In this document: one piece after another, positions 22,582 to 34,087 of the stretch
Layout of the letters: every line of letters starts with the position of its first letter
How positions within the stretch are numbered: position 1 is the stretch's first letter
Assembly (NCBI GenBank): GCA_031772625.1
Contig: CM062818.1
Location: 1,280,102,277-1,280,166,276 of the forward strand
Source of the DNA: Pinus tabuliformis
Lineage: Eukaryota > Streptophyta > Pinopsida > Pinales > Pinaceae
Length of the DNA stretch: 64,000 nt
Direction: 5' to 3'
Translations under genes and position numbers: made by a program
The notes under the pieces: model-generated
What the model was told of the DNA's origin: nothing
What the model saw: the letters and a program-made list of their open reading frames with translations, nothing else
Database searches by the model: none

Positions 22582-23656
22582 TGTAGAAATTCCGACCCGT
22601 AGATCACCTGATAATGCAATAGACTAAAGCAAAATACTTGATCTACTTCTACAACCAATTTAGTGGAAACTTAATCAAACATGAGCAACATTAATAAGAA
22701 CAAATGTAATTGATAAGAAGGAATCAATCACGCATAACACAAAAGAAATAACCCGGGGAAAGTGTCATCCTAAAACCCCAACTCTGTATTATCATACAAG
22801 TGGAAATATAGCCAATATTACAAAACGAATCAGCTCAATAGCTATCCTGCTCTCTCTGCAATAGCTTTGCTGCTCATAGACAGTCAAATGCCTCTATCTA
22901 ACCTCTTGTCTACCCTCCAAGCCTCCTATTTCTTTGCGTAATTCTGATTGGGGTCCAGTGCAGCCACTTGTGTGAATTGGCCTCTTCAAATAGTCACTAA
23001 CCTCTGATCCAACTACGCAGTCCCGAAGGAGATAAATCCTCATCATGGATGAGCTTCCTTTATAGGAAAAATATTCAAGCAACTGATAGTACACTATCCC
23101 TTCTCTGATCTCAACTTGGTGTCTGTCTGAACTGACATGCATGAGTTATTCATGAGATAATATTCAGTTATCTGAAATACAACAGTTATATGCAAGCATG
23201 TATTAACTAACTGAACTCACATTAATTTAAACAAACTGTTTAAATCAATCTAACTGGACTTGACTCAGTTAACTGAGCCAACTAATTACAAATCAAATTA
23301 GAACTCATCCTTATCTATTTAACTGATGGACAAAATCCTCAATTAATAGAGAAACTGTTGGATGTCCTCACATAGAATTCATGTTTGATTTTTCACAACT
23401 AATTAACTATGGTGAATTAATTAATTTATTTTCAAACAGCTGTTAAGTTCAAATTTGAATTTTACTTCCTATTTTTAGTCCAGGGACTGAGTAAAACAGG
23501 AACCCAACTTGAACTGCTAAAAATAGAATTCTCTTTTTAGCACTTCCATTCTTCATTCCCTATTGCTCAATCCAGAACTGGTATCCAAACTGCTATTTTT
23601 ATCAGTGTTATTTTGAGCACTTCTAATTTTAGCATTTGTTTTGGCCATCTTAAACA
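22582..23656 (-). repeat. C3 5' LTR
   Basis: 1075 bp, partner of 19414-20472; about 16 bp longer. Ends TAAACA on the plus strand at 23656. Confidence 0.9.
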
Positions 23657-25187
23657 TGGAAAACTTTGGAAAGATGCCATGGTTGATGAAATGGCATCTT
23701 TGCACAAAAATGAGGCTTGGGATCTGGTGGAGTTGTCGGCTAGAAGGAAACCAATTGGCAACAAATGGGTGTTCAAGAAGAAGACAAATTCAGAAGGAAA
23801 GGTGGAGAAATACAAATCTTGGTTGTTGGAGAAAGGTTATTCCCAAGTGCCGGGAATTGATTTTGGTGATATTTTTTCTCCTATTGCCAAGGTAGCTTCT
23901 ATTATATTACTTTTATCTCTTGTTGTTGCTTTTGATTTTGAGGTAGAATAGATGGATGTGAAGAAAACATTTCTTCACGGGGATCTGGAAGAGGAGATAT
24001 ACATGAAGCAACCTGAAGGCTTTCCGGTGAAGGGTAAGAAAGAACTGGTATGAAAGTTAAAGAAGTCTCTGTATGGGTTAAAATAGTCACCAATGATGTG
24101 GTATCAGAAATTTGATACATTTATACAGGGACTTGTCTTCATGAGAAACAAAGCAGATCATTGTGTGTATTCTAAATTAATCGGTGACCATGTTATTTGT
24201 TTGGTCTTGTATGTGGATGATATGTTGCTGGTTGGAAATGACAAAGAAATTATCAAAGATTTTAAGAGCCAATTGTCCTCCAAATTTGACATGAAATATC
24301 TTGTTGCTGAAAACTATATTTTGGGCATGGAAATTAAAAGATATCAGGCAAAGAGGAACCTTCGGTTAAATCAGAGGAGGTATGTTGAGACAATATTGCA
24401 GAGATTTAATATGCAGGATGGTAAACTGGTGAAGGTTCCTATTACAGTAGGTGTAAAATTATCTGTGGAACAATGTCCCAAGACACAAGCAGAGGAAGAG
24501 GACATGTCCTGTGTTCCATATGCAAGTGTAGTTGATAGCCTAATGTATGCAATGGTTTGTACTAGACCAAACATTGCACATGCAATGGGAGTATTGAGCA
24601 GGTTTATTTCAAAACTAGGAAAGGATCATTAGACAATAGTGAAGTGGGTTTTCAGGTATTTGCATGGCACTAGTGATTATGGTTTTTACTGCCAAGGAAG
24701 ACCAGGATTGGACAGAATGTTGGATATCCATGGCTTTATTGATGCAGACTGGGCTAGAGATCTGGATCAGAGAAAATCTACAAGTGGGTATGTGTTTAAC
24801 CTATTTGGAGGCGCAGCCAGTTGGAGGAATAAGAAACAATTTGTAGTGGCACTATCGACTACAGAGGCAAAATACATGGCAGCCACTCATGCAAGCAAGG
24901 AAGCAGTTTAGTTGTAGAGATTGTGTTCAAGTATGGGGTTAGTACAAGGAGTTATAAGGATAGATTGTGATAGCCAAAGTGCAATTCTCTTGGTAAAGAA
25001 CCCTGCATATCATTCAAAGACAAAGCACATTGATGTTCAGTATCACTTTGTGAGGGATACGATAGAAGAAAAGGAGGTGTTTCTGGTAAAGGTGGACACT
25101 TTGAAGAATAATGTAGATGCATTGACAAAATATGTGAGCTCCAAGAAGTTCTCTTGTGTAGAGAAACAATGGCCATTGTTTTTGCAC
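23657..25187 (+). pseudogene. C2 reverse transcriptase and RNase H
   Basis: Resumes exactly where C3 interrupted, with the TGGAA duplication between the halves. RT blocks in order: LWKDAMVDEMASL, GNKWVFKKK, a TAG at 23949 in the ..MDVKKTFLHG block, SLYGLK then TAG at 24084, YVDDML at about 24209-24226 (catalytic Asp pair intact) and ILGMEIKR. RNase H blocks: YLHGTSDYG, FIDADWA, STSGYVF, ALSTTEAKYMA, HIDVQYHFVRD. TAG codons near 24630 and 24908 replace expected Trp or Gln. The C-terminus runs into the truncated 3' LTR. RT would copy element RNA; this copy cannot be translated whole. Confidence 0.92.
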
Positions 25188-25450
25188 ATGTTTTTGGAAG
25201 TGATGGTTTTTGGTCCATGGTTTTGGACGTGATGGTTTTCAGTCCATGGTATTGGATGCTTCAGCATGTATAAATATGTATTGTAACATTGAAAGGAATA
25301 TAACGAAAAATCAAGCTTGTAGTCCCGATTCTGGGATCCAGGGGACAATCTCTGTGTATATGTGTTTTATGAGTAATGCTCTCGCATTATTTATTTTATG
25401 TGTTTTAGAATTCGTGTGCAAGTAATTTATGGATGGGGTTAAAACCTATA
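25186..25450 (+). repeat. C2 3' LTR, 5'-truncated
   Basis: Matches the last 235 bp or so of the 5' LTR and ends AACCTATA. The first roughly 210 bp of LTR and the purine tract are missing. At its start a 29-bp unit is duplicated (25187-25215 and 25216-25244) that is single in the 5' LTR. Confidence 0.8.
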
Positions 25451-25455
25451 GACTA

Positions 25456-25577
25456 AAAGTTGGTCGCATTATAAGATACTGTAAATTAGCTATTATTGGT
25501 CATCGAATGAAATGTGGTCATATATATGCCAATTTTAGTCATTTTTTTAGTAACTAATTAGCCATTTTCTAGTAGTG
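25456..25577 (-). mobile_element. CACTA-type transposon terminus
   Basis: Minus strand from 25577 reads CACTACTAGAAAA, a canonical plant CACTA terminal inverted repeat, then TGACTAAAA-type subterminal motifs and the 39-bp unit (25463-25501) also found twice at 16.6-16.7 kb. Copia C2 with its GACTA duplication separates this end from the rest. The opposite terminus is not found, so the element's length is unknown: it could be a small non-autonomous copy starting near 16.5 kb or a long one holding the gene fragments at 5-16 kb. Confidence 0.68.
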
Positions 25578-25890
25578 AAATTACACATCTAAACTTAAAA
25601 CGAGTCCCTCCCTAATTTGACAGATACAAGAAAACAAAAAAATTTTGATCATTAAACTACTGCACCCAAATATAGTTGTGATCTGCGTGTATCAGTGAGT
25701 TGGCCTTAACCAACTTAATATTTGGAGTTACATGGCCCTATAAAAATATTCCTTAAAAATCGCATTCCATGGAGCCACCGTGTTGTGGGATATACGGGCA
25801 TGGCCACCCACACTTGGTTGACAATTGGTTGGTTTTTTTGTGGAAACCCTTGTAATATTTCAAACTTATATTCTAATTATATTTCATTTC
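25578..25890. other. Unassigned spacer
   Basis: 313 bp of AT-rich DNA between the CACTA end and gypsy element G1. No gene or repeat recognised. Confidence 0.5.
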
Positions 25891-27690
25891 TAACACCCTC
25901 CTCCCACATCTACCCATGTAACCGACCAACCGAGGTAAACATGTGACGAGAGGCTACTATGATATGATTCAATCTCCTAAATAACCTTAATGAAATGGAA
26001 TCGAAAAAAACACATCATACATACCTTCCACATCAGCTACAGGACCCCTCAAAACCATCCCAACACTTCTAGTAATCAACCCCTAGCTCCTACTGAGGTT
26101 TTAGACATCTTAACCTCTGCATGCTCCCATGTTATGGGCATGACAATGTCAAGGAGGCTCTGGATGCTCTCATGAAAATGCCTGCCAACATCCAGGGACT
26201 ATTTTTCTTAGTTCTATGCTAGCATCCCTGAGATTTTAGCCACTTTCTCAGGCCTAGAGCCCATGTCACTGCCCAGAATTGAATGACATCTTAAAAACAG
26301 AAAGATAATAATGAAACAATGATGCAAATGAAAATACTTGAACAAGCCCCTGAAAGGACCACTACTAGACAAGACACGAATTCATCAAACATATCAGAAA
26401 TATGTAATCTGCAGTTGTACTAAATAACAATTCTAAGCATAGGGGTCTCATACTCATCTCAGAATCGCTAAGAGACATTCATGCCTCAACACATTAGCTA
26501 CAGTTTCATTCATTAGGTCATAGATACAATGTTCACTCATTTATAAGTAAACACATGATGAGAGACATATATATCTTCTATCCTAAAACATATACATAAC
26601 CAACATAATAGAAACAAAAACACCAAGGAAATCACAGCCATATGGTCCAAATATAAACCAATATAATACTCATAGAATTATAAGGAGAAATAACTTCATA
26701 TTGATGATGCAAAATCCAAACCTAGGATGGGACTACCACATTCCACTTGACCGTAAAATGGTTGAGACAAATATCTCTTCATCCATTCACCCCCGTGCCA
26801 TATTCCAAGCATGAATGTGGGATCTCATAAAACACATCAATCCCAAACCATCTAGGGCTTCTGTAGGCCAACCACCTCAACCCATCAAACAATGATTCTA
26901 CCTCACGGTCAGACATCACAAAACCATCATCGGATTGGTATTTATCCAACCCTTCCAATGCTCCAAAGTGTTTGTTCCAGCCAATACTCTAGGACTAGTA
27001 ACTCAAACCACAACTTATATCAGGCTCCATAGTGTTTGTCGAACAAAGGCTTCAGGACTAGTATCTCAAACCACCTACACATATTGAGTGTTTGTCCAAC
27101 TAAGGCTACAAGAATAGTAATTCAACCCAAGCTCTTACAGGGCTCCCGAGCATTTGTCCAAACAAGGCTCCAGGAACTAACAACTCAAGCAATTATAAGG
27201 TAACATGATAACCAACCAAAATAAAACAAGGAAATAAGTCCACAATCACCACGGCTATCCAAGAAATGGAAAGTCTAGGCAAACACATTGTTAATCCAAG
27301 CAATCCTCCATGCCAGTGATAGTTCATGACCAATAAACCACATGCATATGCCATGCATGTGAAAGATAGTGAGGAAAAAATACATCCAACTCGGTATTTG
27401 CAAGCCAAACCCATTATAGTTATTGATCCCGATGTCCTCTTGTTCTTTCCTTCTCTTCCTTTTCCTTATTGCTCCAAACCTCTATGTATGCCACACCCTC
27501 TAAGAGTGCTCCAAGAAAACTGTAAGTGTCGAATAGTGAGAGAGAGAGGGAATGAATGAGAGAGCCCCAATAATTGAACTGACAAAAGGTTACCCACTGA
27601 TCCTCAGAAGACTTTTGATCAATGAGGCCTCTATTTTCTTCATTTTCCATTATTTTCCTTCATTTTCCTCATCACACACAACCCGTGGCA
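25891..27690 (-). repeat. G1 3' LTR
   Basis: 1.8 kb, TAACACCCTCC...CCGTGGCA on the plus strand. Includes about four units of a 60-bp minisatellite (26961-27190) built on GTTTGTCCAACCAAGGCTCC and GGACTAGTAACTCAACCC. Confidence 0.85.
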
Positions 27691-27741
27691 TTTCAAGAAG
27701 ATGTTCTTTTGTTTGATGCACAAGTACACATGTTCCTCAAC

Positions 27742-28300
27742 CTAGAACTCCTTGAAAACACTATTCCGATATACGTATCTCTTCTTCCTATCCTGTGATG
27801 CCTTTAGATTCTTCCTTACAACCGACATCTCATGTTCCATGTCTGGTCCAATAAACACCTTGTTAGCTAGGTCACTCCAACTTATGGGAGTATTACAACT
27901 CCACCCACACATTGTCTCAGATGAACTCATCTTCAAATATTATTGATACCCATTGTCGTAGGAGAACTCTAACAATAGAAGATACTCTTCCCACTTTCAT
28001 TGTTGATCCACCACATGCATCCTCAACATCTGCTCCAATATCATGTTGACCCTCTCTATCTTGGAAAACATGTGATAAAGTCCATGGAAATGAATTCCCA
28101 TTTCCATTATGGAATCACAATCGACTGTAGAAATCCATCTGGATGCTTACAGTTTTCTTTCACACACTAAAAATCAAAACACCTAGCCACAAACTCTACT
28201 ACATCCTTCTTTAGATTCGGCCAATAATAAATTTCTTCACTACAATCAATGTCTTCTAATAGGCTAGTGCCATGAATATGGTTTCACAAGAAACTCCCTC
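27742..28300 (-). pseudogene. G1 integrase remnant
   Basis: Two pieces remain. One near 28250-28150 resembles the zinc-binding and pre-core part of gypsy integrase (YYWPNLKKDVVEFVARC). The other, 27936-27742, is the C-terminal part (CNTPISWSDLANKVFIGPD, NLKASQDRKKRYV), typical of plant gypsy integrase tails. The catalytic DDE core between them is not recognisable. The frame stops at FKEF, before the usual GEHVYLRV block. Confidence 0.65.
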
Positions 28301-28390
28301 AAGATAACCTTCGTGAGCTCACAACTATCCCGCACATATATCCTATCTCTCAATCTAACCAATCTATATGTTGTAAGGCAATAGTCTACA

Positions 28391-28512
28391 TCTTGTGCAC
28401 TTGCACTTGTACTTGTACCTATACCACCACCTGTACTTGTACCTATACCACCACCTGTACTTGTACCTATATATGTACCACCACCTGTACCTATATTTGT
28501 ACATGTACTTTA
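28391..28512. repeat. 24-bp minisatellite inside G1 pol
   Basis: Unit TTGTACCTATACCACCACC plus CTGTAC starts at 28413, 28437 and 28461 with degenerate flanking units. In the G1 sense it encodes Gly/Thr-rich repeats (GGGIGTST); in the other sense Thr/Cys repeats. It lies between the RNase H and integrase remnants. Confidence 0.88.
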
Positions 28513-28599
28513 TTGCAATATGTGCACAAGCTCCATATACCTGACATCCTACTGATTTGCCTACAAGATCCTATGTTGTAAGTCTATCCCATAAGAGCT

Positions 28600-29265
28600 C
28601 ATAGTTGCTAAGTGATTTATGTGTATCCGCCTGCTAAAAGAATATGCCACCCTATTCTCTTTACCTTTGATATACCTAATCTCTAAATTGAACTCACTGA
28701 TCATGGCCAATCACCAAGCCTTCCTACCATTCAGGTTCGGTTGGTCAAATCGATACGAAAACCCACTTTGCTCACTCATCAAAACAAACCTCCTCCCTAG
28801 AAGATAGCACATCCATATATTCAATGCATGTATGATCACTACCAACCCAAGGTCATGTGTTGGATATTTCTACTCGTTCTCATTTAGTTTTCACGACTCA
28901 TAGCATACCACCTATCCATCCTGTATGAGGACTCCACCAAGTCCTTTCTTAGGAGCATATGTGCATACTACAAATTCTTTGTTCGTATATACAATATTTA
29001 ACACTAGTGCATGTCTCAACAACTACTTAAGCTGCTCAAAACTAGCCTCACACTCCTCTGTCCATTCAAAATTCTTACCTTTTATTTGCAATGATGTGAT
29101 AGGATAAGAAATCCGTGAGAAGTTACTAATGAACCTCCTATAATCGCCTTCCAACCCCATGAAATATCTCATCTCATATACATTTATAGGAGATACCCAC
29201 TCCATGATTGCACTTATCCTTTGTAGATCTAATGTAGTACCCTCCTTAGATACATCATGTTCCAA
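28600..29265 (-). pseudogene. G1 RNase H region
   Basis: From 29265: LDLQRISAIMEWVSP, then the thumb/connection block FMGLEGDYRRFISNFS and FEWTEECEASFEQLK. A frame change near 29022 leads to RNase H with YAPKKGLGGVL, HDLGLVVIIHALNIWMCYL, NGRKAWWLAMISEF and IRYIKGKENRVA. Several stops. It would degrade the RNA of the RNA-DNA hybrid. Confidence 0.75.
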
Positions 29266-29370
29266 GTAGTGTACCTTAGTCTGAAATAAAATTCACATGA
29301 TGACTTTAGCATACAACTCATACTCTCTAAACAATCTCAACATTGTTGCTAAATGCTTGGCATGATCTTC

Positions 29371-29838
29371 CTATGTTTTAGAATATACAAATATGTCATC
29401 AATGAACATAATAACAAACTTATCAAAATATGGATGCAACACAATATTCATCAAGCAGATAAATGTAGCTGGGGCATTAGTCAAACTAAATGGAACTACA
29501 ACGAATTCATAATGCCCATACACAGCCCTAAAAGTTGTCTTGCAAATTTCCTCTTCTTTGATGTGTACCTGGTGATATTTGAATCTCAGATCGATCTTCA
29601 AGAACATAGCATCTACCTTCAACTGATCAAATAAGTGATCAATACCCAACAACAGATACCTGTTCTTAATGGTCAGTTTGTTCAACTGCTTGTCGTCAAT
29701 GCATAATATGATAGTACCATCCTTATTCTTCACAAACAATACCAGTGCACCCCATGGTAATATACTTGGCCTCATGTATCCCTTATCCAACATTTCCTTC
29801 AACTCCAGCTTCAATTCTACCAACTCAGGTGTACTCAT
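29371..29838 (-). pseudogene. G1 reverse transcriptase
   Basis: 155 open codons covering gypsy [72 protein letters not shown] and the catalytic box [10 protein letters not shown]. The FIDD box keeps the Asp pair. WRMCIDYRQLN is usual at the second block and is altered ([10 protein letters not shown]). The frame is cut on both sides by stops. Confidence 0.88.
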
Positions 29839-30197
29839 CCTTTAAGTTGCCTTTGATGCTAGTGATACCCTTGCGACCAACTCAATAGAAAAGTCTACAT
29901 CCCTATGAGGTGGCAACTCTGAAATATCCTCAGGAAATACATCCTGAAACTATTATATAACCGGGTACCTACTCAAAACATCTACATCTTCAACCTCCTT
30001 ACCTTTTTCACTATAAATGTGCACTGTGAATAACACACACCCTTTCCTGCGACTACACTTTCCCTACATAGTTGTCACCATCCTAACTGATGTGGCTTTC
30101 TTCTTACCCTGTAAGACTCTTGGTTCCCAAATGTTATCCGAGAACTCAATGGATTTGTCAAAAAAATCGACCTTGGTTCTATGAAGGTACAATCAAT

Positions 30198-30476
30198 CTA
30201 TGCCCAACAACGTATTGTATGATCCCAATGGTAATACATTAGAATAAAATCAATGAAATCAAATGCACAAGCTCTTACCCAATGATGAACTTGCTTCTTT
30301 GTACTTGTAGCCAACTTCAGTAACCAAGATTCTACATTCAATTCCTTACTCAAACCACACTTATCCACCAATTCAAGACTAACATAGCTATAATTAGATC
30401 TAGGTCCAATCGAAATAGAAAGAAATTGATTACACAGGTTACCATCCATGTCAATGATAGATGTATGATGCTCCAC
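30198..30476 (-). pseudogene. G1 protease region
   Basis: 92 codons placed between gag knuckle and RT. SIGPRSNYSYVSLELVDKC resembles the segment after the DSGA/DTGS site of gypsy proteases, but the Asp itself (expected before the GxxxSYVS stretch) is replaced. Assignment rests mainly on position. Confidence 0.55.
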
Positions 30477-30479
30477 CTA

Positions 30480-31769
30480 TTTATTATCCAATGTTGCATA
30501 AGTACGAGGAACACTCTGACCAACATCCCCAACAATTTGTGCTTCCTACGCACTATATATATGAGGCCTACCACCCTGATACAATGGACAATATGTCCTA
30601 TGATGATCCCCTCCACAAGTCCAACACCGCACAATATCCTTATTCTACTCCTCTGTTCAAAGTTCTTGTCCCTTGCCAGATGCATTGAACTTCTTAGGTG
30701 GTGTGACATTCTCTTTATTATTCGAATCCTGAGGTCTTACTTGCTTCTTGTCCCATTTTCCCTTATTCACTGCATTACCTTTCTAGTCTGGCTTAGTCTT
30801 GAACGTGTGCTTCGATTGTTCATAACAATGCTTTAGCTTTCAGATGGCCTCCTCCAATGATGTAGGCTCATCAAACTCAACCTTATCTTTGAATTCCATC
30901 GGTAACCCACAAGTGACTCTCTGAATCTTGGCCTTCTAATCCTTGAGGTAAGGCACATAGCTCTGTAGCTCAAAGAACTTGGTAGTGTAGTCCTCATCTC
31001 TCATAGATCCCATCTTTAGCTCATAAAACTCCTTTTCCCTACCATTAAAGTATCTCACCGATAAGTGCTTCTTCTTGAATAATCACCCGAACTCATTCCA
31101 AGCCAATTCCTCCTCATGTATACCTCTAACATTCTTCACATCTTCCCACCAAATGTCTTTGTTACCTCTGAGACTGAATGTAGTTATTCTTTCTTTCATT
31201 TTGTCTGAGTAATCATGCAACCTAAAGAACTTCCTTATGCCAAGCAACCATCCCTCTGCATCATATGATTTAATCATCTCTCCATCAAATGTAGGTGGAT
31301 TTTATTTCTTAAACTCATCTAGAAAATACCCCCTATCACTCCTCCTGTAAGGACGATAATGATGTTGATCATCATCCCTGTCAAAACGAGAACTAGAATA
31401 GTACATGTGTTTATCACCTCTCCTATCTAGAGTATCCAACAATTTTCCATCTGTGACTGTGTCATCTCTATCTGTCCTATGACAACCATGCAACCTACTG
31501 CCATATGCCCCATTAATCTTTTCATCCTACTCATGGATGATCTAAAGTTGTCCTTGTCACTGCAATTAGGACAAGCTCTGAAGTATCGTTGCATTTACCT
31601 CAGCAGGTTACTCTTGTGCTTGTATGATTCGGTCATTTTCTGCCTTACAAATCCTTATTTCTTCCTTTAAGCTTATCAGTGTATCTACCAGATCAGAAGA
31701 ATTCGCAACACCATGTTACTCATCAAATCCATAGAGAGAGTCTTTTTTGTCTACCATCTTCCTAGCCAT
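30480..31769 (-). pseudogene. G1 gag
   Basis: ATG complementary to 31767-31769 (MARKMVDKKDSLYGFDE then TAA). A coiled N-terminal part with stops, an Arg/Asp-rich segment (31493-31302) and the retrotransposon gag domain (AEGWLLGIRKFFRLHDYSDK, IWWEDVKNVRG, FNGREKEFYELKMG). A knuckle CWTCGGDHHRTYCP lies near 30620. Stops near 31570, 31080 and 30640 interrupt it. Confidence 0.78.
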
Positions 31770-32272
31770 TTTGATATTCTTCCTACAAGGTATATCATGT
31801 CAGTTAAACCGAGTCAAAATAAACAATTTTACATTAGTATAGTTTGGGGAGGATACCTCATCTGTAAGATCAACAAATCAACATGATACATGTATAACAT
31901 ACTCATGAGAGCATATAGAAACATAGCACATAACTATATAGCCATTTACCCATCATTCTAGCTAGATTCCATTCATCAATGCATGACCATATCAACTACA
32001 CACACCATGTCCTCATGGTGACAAACACCACATCATTGTGCACTTTACCACATGTTAACATTAACGTGCATAAGAAATGAATAATCAACAACACATTGAT
32101 GACAACACACTACACAACAACACCATCAACTTCCCATGGTGACACCACTACAACCATGACCCATACCATACAAATGCAATAATAAAATGGTCCTACGACA
32201 TAAGAAATACATATGAAATCAACATGAATGCATGACCAACACACATCCCATCTAGTCTGAGGGGTGAACCAT

Positions 32273-32284
32273 GCTCTAAGACCA
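32273..32284 (-). other. G1 primer-binding site (degenerate)
   Basis: Minus strand TGGTCTTAGAGC near the 5' LTR, two changes from TGGTATCAGAGC. Five bases separate it from the LTR end. Confidence 0.6.
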
Positions 32285-32289
32285 CTCAG

Positions 32290-34087
32290 TAACACCCTCC
32301 TCCCACATCTACCCAAGTAATCAACCAACCAGGGTAAACAAGTGACGAGAGGATACTATGATATGATTAAAACTCCTAGGTGTCCTTAAGGAAATGGAAT
32401 TGATGGAAACACACCATAAAAACCTTCCACATTAGCTACAAGACTCCTAAGAACCATCCCAACACTTTTGGTAACCAGCCCATGGGTCCTACTACGTTTT
32501 AAACCTCTTGACCTTAGGGCGCTCCCATGCTATGGGCCTGACAACATCCAGGAGGTTGTGGATGTTTTCCTGAAAACGCATGCCAGCATCTACGAACTAT
32601 TTTTCTCACTATTGTGCCAGCATCCCCGGGATTTGAGCCATTTTTCAGGCCTAGAGCCTAGGTCACTGCCCAAAATTAAATGACACCTTCATAACAAAAA
32701 AATAGCAATGAAACAAAGATGCAAATGAAAATACTTGAACAATCCCTTGATTAGACCCCTATAACACATGACATGAATTTCATCAAACATATCACAAATA
32801 TGTAATCTGAAGGTGTAAACAGTAGTTCTAAGTATAGGGTCTCATAATCATATGAGAATCGCTAAGATAGATTGATGCCTCAACACATTAGCTTTAGTTT
32901 GATCCATTAGGTCATATATACATTGTTCATTCATTTGCAAGTAAAAACATGATGAGAGCCATACATAGCTATTGTCATAAAACATATACATAACCAACAT
33001 AGTAGCAACATAAATACCAAGGACATTATAACCATATGATACACATATAATCCAGTATAATACTCATAGAAATACAAGGAGAAATAACCTCATATTAATT
33101 ATGAAAAATCGAAACTCGGGATGAGACTACCACATTCCACCAAACTGTAGAATGGTTGAGCCAAATATCTCTTCAATCATTCACCCCTATGTCATATTCT
33201 AAGCATGAATGTGGGATCTCATCAAACACATCAATCAAAAACCATCCAAGGATTCCAAAGGCTAACCACCTCAACCCATAAAACAATGATTTCACCTCAC
33301 GATCAGACATCAGAAAACCATCATCAGATTGGTCTTTGTCCAAACCTTCTAGGGCTCCATAGTGTGTGTTCCAACCAAGGCTCGAGGACTAGTAACTCAA
33401 CCCACAACTTATATCGAGCTGTAGAGTGTCTGTCCAACTAAGGCTCCAAGACTAGTAACTCAACTCACCTAGGGCTCCAAAGCATTTGTCCAACCAAGGC
33501 TCTAGGACTAGTAACTCAACCCAAGTTGTTATAAGGCTCCAGAGCATTTGTCCAACCAAGGCTCCAAGAACTAGTAACTCAACGCAAGCTAAGGAAACAT
33601 GAGAACCAACTAAAACAAAACAAGGGAATAAATCCACAATCACCATGGCTATCCAAGAAATGGAAAGGCTAGGCAAATACACTATCAATACAAGCCATCC
33701 TCCATGCTAGTGATAGATCATGACAATAAACCATATACATATGTCTTGCATGAAAAAATTAGTGAGGGAAACATACATGCAACTCCTTACCTGTAAGCCA
33801 AACCTGTTGTAGTTATTGATCCCAATTTTCCCTTGTACTTTCATGCTCTTCCTTTTCCTTCTTTCTCCAAAACTCCAAGTATGCCACACCCTCCGAGAGT
33901 GCTCCACGAAAACTCTAAGTGTCCAAGAGTGAGAGAGAGAGAGAGAGAATAAGTGAGAGAGCCCCAAAAGCTGAACTGACAAAAGGTTACCCACTCATCC
34001 TAATAAGCCTTTTCTTCAATGAGGCCTCTATTTTCTTCATTTTCCATTATTTTCCTTCATTTTCTTCATCACGTGCAACTTGTGGTC
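32290..34087 (-). repeat. G1 5' LTR
   Basis: Pairs with 25891-27690, including the 60-bp minisatellite (about 33352-33600). A GAGA run near 33925-33955 is longer here than in the 3' LTR. The right end is ambiguous by a few bases. Confidence 0.82.

Larger units (their letters stand above)
19414..23656 (-). mobile_element. Ty1/copia element C3, nested in C2, gag-protease only
   Basis: 4243 bp, read leftward. LTRs 19414-20472 and 22582-23656 (about 1.06 kb, roughly 88% identical by eye over the first 390 bp). Perfect duplication TGGAA at 19409-19413 and 23657-23661. Perfect initiator tRNA-Met primer site; purine tract beside the left LTR. The interior is only 2.1 kb and holds gag, a knuckle, the protease and the start of GAG-pre-integrase. 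No integrase, reverse transcriptase or RNase H is seen. It would have needed another element's enzymes. Confidence 0.92.
16920..25450 (+). mobile_element. Ty1/copia element C2
   Basis: 8.5 kb in place, about 4.3 kb without nested C3. The 5' LTR is 16920-17368. The 3' LTR (about 25186-25450) has lost its first 210 bp or so. A perfect target duplication GACTA flanks it (16915-16919 and 25451-25455). Order: LTR, primer site, gag fused to protease, integrase, reverse transcriptase, RNase H, LTR. C3 (19414-23656) sits between integrase and RT with its own TGGAA duplication. Multiple stops make it inert. It lies inside CACTA-like DNA. Confidence 0.92.
25891..34087 (-). mobile_element. Ty3/gypsy element G1, decayed
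   Basis: Read leftward. LTRs 25891-27690 and 32290-34087 (about 1.8 kb each). Interior order is gag, protease, RT, RNase H and integrase, which is the gypsy order (integrase last). A primer site lies near the right LTR. Integrase core is largely missing. Left flank ATTTC and right CTTTC match at 4 of 5 bases if the right LTR ends at 34086, so a target duplication is only tentative. Every domain carries stops. Confidence 0.85.

Noticed and set aside
28393..28581. Thr/Cys-repeat protein on the plus strand
   Set aside because: It is only the translation of the 24-bp minisatellite in G1.
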